A stretch of DNA of 5,328 nucleotides from UBA7396 sp047637875. GTDB lineage: Bacteria > Patescibacteriota > Gracilibacteria > BD1-5 > UBA6164. The first letter of the stretch is position 1, and each line of letters begins with the position of its first letter. The position numbers were made by a program, and so were the translations under genes. The notes beneath the pieces are model-generated. The model was not told the origin of the DNA. It was given only the letters and a program-made list of their open reading frames with translations, and did not search any database. This document shows, piece by piece, positions 1-5,328 of the stretch. The stretch is taken from the NCBI GenBank assembly GCA_047637875.1, contig JBLJBH010000021.1:1-5328 (forward strand), written 5' to 3'.

Positions 1-37
1 ATTGACTTTTTTATATAATCCTCAAAAGTGTCCGGTT
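1..37. mobile_element. End of an insertion sequence lying to the left
   Basis: The segment CTCAAAAGTGTCCGGTT (21-37) is repeated in inverse orientation at 5293-5308, with one A fewer there. The similarity continues outward into the T-rich, TATAAT-containing bases towards position 8 but stops abruptly inside position 37. A repeat conserved only on its outer side is what the terminus of an element lying outside the window would give, with its tip (AACCGG... when read inward to the element) at 37. No transposase is visible, so the family is not assigned. Confidence 0.6.
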
Positions 38-38
38 A

Positions 39-587
39 CGGGCTAGAATTTATGGAAAAAAAGAAAAATTTATAAAAAATCTAAGAGAAATAATATTTAC
101 CCATCAATATTATGAAGATTTATCTATTGATTTAGTAATATATTATGATTTAAAATATGAGGAATTTTGAATAGAAAAAATGAAAAAAGATTATGAATTT
201 GTTAGTAAAAATATTAAAACTATTTTTAGAATTAGAAATTGATTTAAAAAAGATTTGACTGATATAGATTTTACGGAATTACATCAATTAATATATATAG
301 TATTGATGTGATGAACAAAGGATGAAGTGAAAAGTTTATTAGCATCTGAAATAAAAATTAGCGATGATGATTTGGATATTTTATACACTCAATTACTTGA
401 TTCAGTGGAAGAGACAAAGGAAGATTGGATGTTTTATGGCGTAATTGAAAATTTGGCTGGAAAAAATAAATTTTTTGCAAAGTATATGAAGATAAGACGT
501 TGTCGGAATTATATAACACAAAAAATAAATTGATGAAATCTAAAATATATAGAAAAAGTTGTGAGAAAATTTAAAATTGATTTTTAA
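39..587 (+). pseudogene. 5'-truncated gene remnant of unknown function, 182 codons
   Basis: The frame reads from the insertion-sequence tip to TAA at 585-587 when TGA is taken as Gly. It contains five or more in-frame TGA codons, including two tandem pairs (309-314, 531-536). The first ATG in frame is at 180, but the 47 codons before it read like ordinary protein (NLREIIFTHQYYEDLSIDLVIYYDL), so the true start was probably further left and was removed by the insertion. The product is hydrophilic, rich in Lys, Glu and Asp, mostly helical in character, with an acidic stretch around residues 109-128 and a basic C-terminus (KIRRCRNYI, RKFKIDF). There is no signal peptide or membrane segment. I do not recognise the family. 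An internal GTG start at 327 would need TGA as stop and is not credible. It could still be translated from the ATG at 180 as a 135-aa protein. Confidence 0.6.
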
Positions 588-593
588 AACAAA

Positions 594-664
594 ATGAATA
601 CAATAATAGTGTACCCTAGATAGGTGTACACTATTCCTACTATATGTAGGTACAAAAAATTCAT
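594..664 (+). other. Structured intergenic region with two tandem hairpins inside a short closing stem
   Basis: Hairpin 1 spans 605-635: the arms AATAGTGTAC and GTACACTATT are perfectly complementary, with an inner CCTA/TAGG stem around a GA loop and one bulged T. Hairpin 2 follows directly at 636-650 (CCTAC, loop TATAT, GTAGG). ATGAAT at 594-599 can pair with ATTCAT at 659-664 and enclose both, giving a three-way-junction shape. Neither hairpin is followed by a T-run, so they are not simple terminators; the real terminator lies just downstream. It could be a 3'-UTR structure of the truncated gene, a small RNA ending at the terminator, or a DNA-level recognition or recombination site. It has no tRNA T-arm. 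Confidence 0.45.
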
Positions 665-669
665 AGTAA

Positions 670-697
670 TTTTTATACCCTTAATGGGTATTTTTTT
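670..697 (+). terminator. Rho-independent terminator after the truncated gene
   Basis: The arms ATACCC (675-680) and GGGTAT (686-691) flank a short TTAAT loop, and seven T residues follow (691-697). It ends transcription coming from the left remnant or the structured RNA and insulates the promoter that starts at 706. Confidence 0.75.
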
Positions 698-705
698 CTA
701 TTTAA

Positions 706-736
706 TTGACTTTTTACCTTTGTTTAATAAACTTTT
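706..736 (+). promoter_or_regulatory. Promoter of gene A (copy 1 of a duplicated promoter) with an operator-like palindrome
   Basis: A TTGACT -35 box (706-711) is followed after 16 bp by TAAACT (728-733), a weak -10 match. The predicted transcript starts near 740, leaving about 30 nt of leader before the ATG at 770. The palindrome GTTTAATAAAC (722-732) overlaps the -10 box. The whole 31-bp block recurs at 2097-2127 with only three differences (716-718), which suggests coordinated control of the two units by one factor. The exact -10 assignment is uncertain. Confidence 0.6.
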
Positions 737-769
737 TTGTGTTTATTTTATATTATTATCATAATTGAT

Positions 770-2023
770 ATGACAAATTTAAAAGATTGATTAGACTCTG
801 TGAAAGAATTTAAGACAGATAAAAATAAATTAACTTATGTAAAATATCTATTTATTTTTCTATTATTATGAATAATAATATCACTTTGATTTAGTTTCTT
901 AAATAAAAATAATGATACTATAAAAGAAGTTGCAAAAGAAATAAAAGCTGAAAACTCTATAACTTGAAATAACAATCATATCAACTCAAATAATATAACG
1001 AATAATTACAATACAACAAAATTATCAAAAGAAGAAAGAAATGAGTTTATATCTGAAATAACAAAAAGTTTTGAAAAATTAATTACTGCCAAACCACTTG
1101 ATTATACAACAACAGTAAATGAGATTGATAGTAAGTTAGAAAGTTTAAAAAAGAATGATATTGAACTTTATAATCAAGTAAGTAAGGATTATGCAAATAT
1201 TAAAGAAATTTGAATAGAAAATAATAAAATAAAAAAAGAACTAAAAGATTATGTTTCAGATAAGATATCATCAGAATGAGGAAAAATAGGTTTTTGAAAA
1301 GAAATTATTGAAAACCTATTTAGTCCATTTAATAAATATATAGTTCAAAAAGATTATCAAAATATATATAACTTATTTTATGAAAAATGACTAAAAGAGG
1401 TTTGAATTGAGAAATATAATGACTTAGAACTATGAATTTGAAGACTAAATTATAATATCGAATTTAAACCAAGTGAAATTGATTTTAAAGTTTCTATAAA
1501 TGAAGACTATATATACGACGAACAAAATAAAGTTATTTGAATAGTTTTAGATATTGCAGATATAAACTATACTCAAAGTGATGACTACAGAGGAAAAGTA
1601 GATGGGAAGTCAAATATGGAAATAGTAATTATGAACTCAACAAAAAAAGCATATTTTTATAAATATATGTTCCCTACTTTTGCAACTAAATTAGCTGATT
1701 TTGACCCTAAAAAATCTGGTAATTTATGACTTATATTTTTTGGCTTTAACGAATTAAATATTTTAAATATTGAAAATAAATGTATTGGTAGGATTTTTAG
1801 TCGTAATACAGGACTTCGGGATAGCAACTTTTGTGAATGAATTGATATAAAGATTTTAAATAACTCAAATTATGATATTATATTTTCTAATAAATATGAA
1901 GAAATAATTGAAGATAAAGCAATTAAAATTAATAAATTAAATTTATGAAAACCTTTAAAAAAATGACAAGATTATAGTTTATATATCAACCAAGAATCAA
2001 AAACCTTTTACTTTTTTAAATAA
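770..2023 (+). CDS. Gene A: single-pass membrane protein with Asn-rich motif, coiled coil and unknown C-terminal domain (417 aa)
   Basis: The frame is intact from ATG at 770 to TAA at 2021-2023 with TGA as Gly; the next in-frame stop upstream is at 728-730. Layout: a Lys-rich cytosolic start (residues 1-22), one membrane helix at about 23-44 (YVKYLFIFLLLGIIISLGFSF), an Asn-rich segment at 60-83 containing NSITGNNNHIN, a charged, probably coiled-coil region at about 85-165, and a C-terminal domain at about 175-417 with alternating beta-type strands. The positive N-terminus suggests that the bulk lies outside the membrane, but an inward orientation is not excluded. The Asn-rich segment matches the motif in B and C, and the promoter is a near copy of the one before B, so A probably acts with them. 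It is monocistronic, with a terminator on each side. I recognise no named family for the C-terminal domain. A membrane-anchored sensor or scaffold is an inference. Confidence 0.85.
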
Positions 2024-2040
2024 AGCTAAGTAATTTTTTT

Positions 2041-2077
2041 AAAAAATACCCCTAAGAAAATCTAAGGGGTATTTTTT
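2041..2077 (+). terminator. Rho-independent terminator after gene A
   Basis: The stem has arms TACCCCTAAGA (2047-2057) and TCTAAGGGGTA (2061-2071) with an AAA loop and one A/A mismatch. It is flanked by A6 (2041-2046) on the left and T6 (2072-2077) on the right, so it can act in both directions. It lies 17 nt after the stop of gene A and separates A from the B-C unit. Confidence 0.85.
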
Positions 2078-2096
2078 GTCTCAATAATTAATGTAT

Positions 2097-2127
2097 TTGA
2101 CTTTTTCTTTTTGTTTAATAAACTTTT
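2097..2127 (+). promoter_or_regulatory. Promoter of the B-C operon (copy 2 of the duplicated promoter)
   Basis: TTGACT (2097-2102), a 16-bp spacer and TAAACT (2119-2124) match the gene A promoter in 28 of 31 positions, including the palindrome GTTTAATAAAC (2113-2123). The similarity stops at both borders, so the block stands out from its surroundings. The predicted leader to the ATG at 2172 is about 40 nt and has no Shine-Dalgarno sequence. Confidence 0.6.
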
Positions 2128-2171
2128 AGAAGTTTACTTTGTGTAAATTTTTAATTTTTAAATAAAATAGT

Positions 2172-2555
2172 ATGGATATTACTACAATAGGTTGAATTGC
2201 AACAACAACTTTTACATTATTAAAACCTTTTCTAATAAAATGAGCTGAGTCTATTTCTTGAGAAATCTGAAAAAATATTTGGAATAAAATTAAAGAAAAA
2301 TTTTCAAGTATTTGAAAATGAGAAATTATCACTAATCTAGAAACATCTGTTAATGATAAAGATATATGAAAAGCTGAATTAATATTGGAAGATTTAATTG
2401 AAAAAGACGATGATTTATTTGATTTCTTAAAAAATAATTTACCAAAATTAGAAAATGAAGTCAATAATATAATAAAAGGAAATAGTAATACTATTGCTAA
2501 TAATATTAATGGAAATAACATTCAAAATGTATCAAATAGTACTATTAATTTTTAA
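2172..2555 (+). CDS. Gene B: small helical protein with C-terminal Asn-rich (amyloid-like) motif, candidate effector (127 aa)
   Basis: The frame runs from ATG at 2172 to TAA at 2553-2555; an in-frame TAA at 2163 limits the start. Seven of its ten glycines are TGA. Residues 1-34 form a hydrophobic or amphipathic start (ITTIGGIATTTFTLLKPFLI, then GAESISGEIG). Residues 35-100 are charged and helical (NIWNKIKEKF; acidic LEDLIEKDDDLFDFL). Residues 101-127 are a Gly/Asn/Ser/Thr tail, GNSNTIANNINGNNIQN then VSNSTINF, ending exactly at the C-terminus. This plan, a roughly 100-residue helical domain plus a short Asn/Gln motif, is that of bacterial proteins proposed to signal through amyloid motifs, in which the helical part (Bell, HeLo-like) acts on membranes. 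The resemblance is by architecture only; no alignment was made. It is transcribed with C, 10 nt downstream, which carries the same motif at its N-terminus. Confidence 0.85.
2496..2528 (+). other. Shared motif copy in B (ANNINGNNIQN, residues 109-119)
   Basis: Nine of eleven residues equal the copy in C (ANSIKGNNIQN). The codons differ at many third positions and the central Gly is GGA here but TGA in C. The similarity is therefore kept at protein level, and the pair is itself evidence for TGA = Gly. Confidence 0.75.
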
Positions 2556-2565
2556 TATATAAAAT

Positions 2566-3297
2566 ATGGAAAATAAGTCAGTTGCAAATAGTATAAAATG
2601 AAATAATATACAAAATACTAAAGATACTAATTATATGAATGCAAGTGTAAATCCAAATATATATCTTAATTCAAACATAGATAATAACAATATAGCTATA
2701 ACAAGAGAAATATTAGATAAAATTAATGGTGTATCTAGAAGAAGTTTTAATATATCTACAATTATTGCAGTATATTTATTTTTTATTTCAATAGGATTTG
2801 TTATATATTGAATCTTTTATTATCCCAATATAATTTATTCGTGAAATAATATTGTCTATATTTTTTGAATACCTTTTATTTGCTGATTTTTACTATTATT
2901 TTTAAACACGTATTTTGTCAAACAAGAACTAAATTTTGAGAAAATTAAATGAGAAATAGAAGTAAATCAAGAAGATGATATTTTAGAAAAGAAATCATTA
3001 TTAAATGAAATATTTGATTATTTAGAAGAAAATGAGTGTTTTTCAAGAGCTGATTATAAACTTAAAAGTAGGATGGTGTGGTTTAATAAAAATGAAAAAA
3101 GAATTATAGAATTTATTTTTACCTCAAATTATTTTCAGATTGCTGTTGCTCAAAAAGATAATCTCAAAAAGCTACTTGAAGAAATACCTTCTAACCCAGA
3201 AACTTTTTGAACATCTTATCGGTTAGCTAAAGTATCTTATGATAAGATTAATAATAATATTTTAAAAATAATTATAGATGAAGTTTTAAAAAAATAA
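2566..3297 (+). CDS. Gene C: two-helix membrane protein with N-terminal Asn-rich motif (243 aa)
   Basis: ATG at 2566 lies 10 nt after the B stop, and an in-frame TAA at 2560-2562 fixes the start. The N-terminal 45 residues are Asn-rich and begin with the motif ANSIKGNNIQN (7-17), almost the same as the C-terminal motif of B. A basic segment (GVSRRSFN) precedes membrane helix 1 (about 63-86, ISTIIAVYLFFISIGFVIYG) and helix 2 (about 96-118, IVYIFGIPFICGFLLLFLNTYF). With a short loop between them, both termini should be cytosolic. Residues 120-243 form a soluble alpha/beta domain with a helical part (DILEKKSLLNEIFDYLEENECFSR) and a strand-rich part (RIIEFIFTSNYFQIAVAQ) ending in a helix. The last 75 residues faintly recall DUF5655-type domains; this is a weak impression from memory. 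A membrane-bound partner that receives or relays the signal of B is an inference. Confidence 0.85.
2584..2616 (+). other. Shared motif copy in C (ANSIKGNNIQN, residues 7-17)
   Basis: This N-terminal copy matches the C-terminal motif of B and the motif in A (NSITGNNNHIN, nucleotides 953-985). The N-terminal position in the downstream gene and C-terminal position in the upstream gene is the pattern expected for a pair that interacts through like-with-like motif assembly. Confidence 0.7.
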
Positions 3298-3348
3298 CTT
3301 CATAGAATTTATGATTTTTTATATTATATTTATATAATACTCTAAAAA

Positions 3349-3385
3349 TTAAATAAACCTTAGTTTTCAACTAAGGTTTATTTAA
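3349..3385. terminator. Bidirectional terminator between convergent genes
   Basis: A perfect 17-bp inverted repeat, with arms 3349-3365 and 3369-3385 around a TTC loop (core AAACCTTAGTT/AACTAAGGTTT), lies between gene C and the minus-strand gene that ends at 3378. The right arm covers the minus-strand stop codon and its last two codons. On the minus strand the stem leads into TTTATTTAATTTTT; on the plus strand it ends in TTTATTTAA. It should stop transcription from both sides. Confidence 0.85.
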
Positions 3386-4085
3386 TAATGTCAATCATTT
3401 CATCAAAAATCCTATCTATTATTTTTACTAATCTTTGATAAAATTTATGATTTTTTCAATCTTCTATATTTTTTGATAATTCTTTCATTTTTTGATTTAG
3501 GTCATCCAATTCAATATTAGTTAACGGTAATGGAGAGTTGAATATTAATCTTGGTTCGATATCAGTTTTAAACTGGAAAAATTGTTTAAAATAAATTTTT
3601 TCAATTTCCTTTACTCAATCTAAAAGAAATTTTATTGCATATTCTTTTTCTTTTTTTAGTAATTTTTCATTTATTTTTTCTCACTTTAATGATATTCAAA
3701 TTTGACTATCGAAAGTATCTCTAAATGATTGTAAATTGATAAATATTTTATTTGATAATTTTTGAAAATCAGAATTATATAAAAAATATTCTGATATTAT
3801 ATTTCATATAGTTGGATGATTTAAAACTTCGTCTTTGAATATTTCAACATTTTCTCATAAATCTCAATCAAATAGATTATTAATTAATTTGTCATATGGT
3901 GAAGGAATTTGATTTTTAAAATTTTCAATAAATAGTTTTCTAAAATCATCTTGAGAATTATCAAAAATTTTTTCAACTCTTGACTGAATAGCTCAATATT
4001 GAGAATTATACTTAAAAAGAAATCAAATGTAATATTTATTTGTAAATGGTTGTATTCAGTTAATTATTGTTTCTTGAAATCACAT
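3378..4085 (-). CDS. Unknown 235-aa helical protein downstream of hsdR
   Basis: The frame is open from ATG (4083-4085) to TAA (3378-3380) on the minus strand, with eleven or so TGA read as Gly; without recoding no long frame exists. The start lies 39 nt after the hsdR stop, so the two were probably co-transcribed. No Shine-Dalgarno sequence precedes it, and an in-frame TAA lies shortly upstream. The product is soluble and mostly alpha-helical, with no signal peptide or membrane segment. It has charged helices at about 135-170 (KINEKLLKKEKEYAIKFLL) and 190-235 (LDDLNQKMKELSKNIEDG, KIIDRIFDEMIDIIK), which may be coiled-coil-like, and a Pro-containing turn at about 178-190. I do not recognise a family. 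Genes of unknown role are common inside type I restriction loci, so a link with hsdR is possible but unproven. The upstream gene is truncated, so its native promoter may be lost. Confidence 0.75.
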
Positions 4086-4124
4086 AGATACAATTTTAAA
4101 AAATATACATTAAATTGAGAATTA

Positions 4125-5294
4125 TTATAATTCTTCAAATTTTTCTACAAAACTTAATAGTTTATCAGTAATTCTTTTGAATACACTCGTTTTTTCTTTC
4201 AAATGAGGTATAACTTCCATAGTACCAAATATATCATCTCTAAGAGGCAATTTTCAAGTATATAGATAACTATTTAAAACTTTTTGAAATTTAATTAAAT
4301 CAATTCACTCTTCTTTACAAAATTCTTCAAGTTGTTTTTTTCTTTCTCATTCAAAGAATTTTTCAAACTCAGAAGTTACATTATTACTATCAGTGATATT
4401 TGGAAGATTTTCTTCAATAAATTTTTGAATAAGCTCTTTTTTACTTCTAAGACTTACTTCATTATTTACCATATCTAATATATTTTTCTTTGCTTCATTT
4501 TTATGTTTTTCAGAAGATGATTCCAAAATTTGAGCTAAAAGATTTAAAATATAATCAATATTTATTTCATCTCTTCTTATAAGTTCTAATTCAAAATCCA
4601 CATCATCTAAAATTGAAACTTTCTCTTTTTCAGTCCTATTTTTTACCAAATCATAAATATATAAGTACTTACTTTTAAAACTTTCAAAATTATTCTCATC
4701 TATATTTAAATCATCAAATTTAAAGTCTGCAAAAGTTACTAATATATTTTTAATTCTAATTAACTCTCTAAATAATTGAACAAATTGTAATTGTTCATAT
4801 TCTCAAATTAAATCATTAACAGAGTCATAAGTTGGAGTTAGCTTAAATAAATTACTTAGAGAATTATTAAACTTTTGAACATAACTTTCATAAGAGTCCA
4901 TTAATATAACATCTTTTGCCTCTGGATTTGAAAAAAGTCTAATTGCTTCATCAACATTATGCTTTAAATTTCTAAAACATAAAATATTTCATTGTGATTT
5001 TTGTTCATTTAATATTCTATTTGTTCTAGAAAATGCTTGAATAAGTCAATGATATTTTAAATTCTTATCAACATAAAGAGTATTTAAAGTTTTACTATCA
5101 AATCAAGTTAAAAACATATTTACAACAAGTAAAATATCGATTTCTCTTCTTTTTACTCTTTTTGCAATATCGTTATAATAATTATAAAATGATTGAGTAT
5201 CTTTCGTCGTATAGTTTGTATCAAACATTTTATTATAATCTCATATGTAAGACTCTAACTTATCTCTTGAATGTTTAAAAATTCTAAAATAAAA
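4125..5294 (-). pseudogene. hsdR: Type I restriction endonuclease subunit R, C-terminal part, truncated at an insertion-sequence tip
   Basis: HsdR is the ATP-driven translocase and nuclease subunit of type I restriction-modification complexes (with HsdM and HsdS, absent here). The 389 codons kept match the C-terminal third of the EcoR124-type family, whose full length is about 1000-1050 aa. Visible landmarks, counted from the break: HSRDKLESYIGDYNKMF (8-24), helicase motif V region LLVVNMFLTGFDSKTLNTLYVDK (55-77), motif VI LIQAFSRTNR (84-93), GNILCFRNL (102-110), EKVSILDDVDFELELIRRDEIN (224-245, start of the helical C-domain) and YTGKLPLRDDIFG (345-357). Most glycines in these motifs are TGA. 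The nuclease domain and the helicase Walker A/DEAD part are missing. The frame stays open a few codons into the insertion-sequence end (to 5321), but those codons are not HsdR. The stop is TAA at 4125-4127. It cannot restrict DNA alone unless the missing half lies beyond the element. Confidence 0.9.
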
Positions 5295-5328
5295 CCGGAC
5301 ACTTTGAGTATAATAAAAATACTACAGA
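5293..5328. mobile_element. End of an insertion sequence lying to the right
   Basis: AACCGGACACTTTGAG (5293-5308) is the inverted counterpart of 21-37, and the outward sequence TATAATAAAAATA continues the match to the left end with small gaps. Homology of the HsdR frame ends at this point, which places the tip at about 5293. Read towards the interior, the end contains a TATTATACT -10-like box, so the element might drive outward transcription into the hsdR remnant. No -35 partner is evident. Confidence 0.6.

Noticed and set aside
2..19. TTGACT plus TATAAT as a promoter at the left edge
   Set aside because: The boxes are only 6 bp apart, far too close for a sigma-70-type promoter. The bases belong to the insertion-sequence end.
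327..533. Separate 68-aa plus-strand gene starting at GTG
   Set aside because: It is only the TGA-free part of the longer frame 39-587; the codons on both sides stay in frame and read as protein when TGA is Gly.
594..664. tRNA or retron-type RNA in the structured region
   Set aside because: There is no T-arm, anticodon arm or CCA-end geometry for a tRNA, and no reverse transcriptase gene is nearby.
2126..2521. 131-codon minus-strand frame
   Set aside because: It is the antisense shadow of gene B. The absence of TGA stops on the opposite strand is a by-product of code 25, and the sequence is low-complexity hydrophobic (Leu, Ile, Phe, Ser).
4096..4110. Four-codon leader peptide (ATG to TAA) between hsdR and the next gene
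   Set aside because: It is too short to support; such chance frames are common in AT-rich spacers, and no attenuator-like structure accompanies it.
4347..4649. Separate 100-aa minus-strand gene
   Set aside because: It is an internal piece of the hsdR C-terminal domain bounded by in-frame TGA codons.
770..5294. Genetic code 4 (TGA = Trp, mycoplasma type)
   Set aside because: The HsdR motifs demand Gly at several TGA positions, and the B and C motif copies interchange GGA with TGA.
1..5328. CRISPR array, rRNA or tRNA genes
   Set aside because: No regularly spaced direct repeats and no recognisable structural RNA sequences were seen on either strand.

Overview
This is a very AT-rich segment (GC probably near 20-25%) in which TGA is used throughout as a sense codon. 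With the standard code only fragments appear. If TGA is read as glycine, five long frames open, each ending in TAA. Recognisable HsdR motifs place Gly, not Trp, at TGA positions (LTGFD, YHGLIQAFSRTNR, TGKLPLRDD). That points to genetic code 25, so to Gracilibacteria or Absconditabacteria (SR1) in the Patescibacteria/CPR. None of the starts has a clear Shine-Dalgarno sequence.

Layout. Both window edges (1-37 and 5293-5328) carry the same sequence in inverted orientation. They look like the ends of two copies of one insertion sequence, with their tips (AACCGGACAC...) facing the interior. Just inside the left tip is a 5'-truncated plus-strand frame of unknown function (39-587), then a structured intergenic stretch with two hairpins and a rho-independent terminator (594-697). 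Next come three intact plus-strand genes in two transcription units: gene A (770-2023, 417 aa, one membrane segment) and the pair B-C (2172-2555, 127 aa; 2566-3297, 243 aa, two membrane segments). The two units start from nearly identical 31-bp promoter copies that contain an 11-bp palindrome. A strong bidirectional terminator (3349-3385) separates them from a convergent minus-strand pair: the C-terminal 389 codons of a type I restriction endonuclease subunit HsdR (4125-5294), cut off at the right insertion-sequence tip, and a downstream unknown 235-aa gene (3378-4085).

How it may work. A, B and C share a short Asn-rich motif of the form A-N-[NS]-I-x-G-N-N-[IN]-[QH]. It lies at the C-terminus of B, at the extreme N-terminus of C, and just after the membrane segment of A. 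B looks like a small helical protein with a hydrophobic N-terminus and a C-terminal motif tail. C carries the matching motif in front of two membrane helices. The shared promoters and shared motif suggest one co-regulated system, and the arrangement resembles bacterial amyloid-signalling (BASS/RHIM/HET-s-like) effector-partner pairs. Its position between insertion-sequence ends and next to restriction-modification debris fits a mobile defence island. The shared motif and promoters are directly visible; the amyloid-signalling and defence roles are inference.
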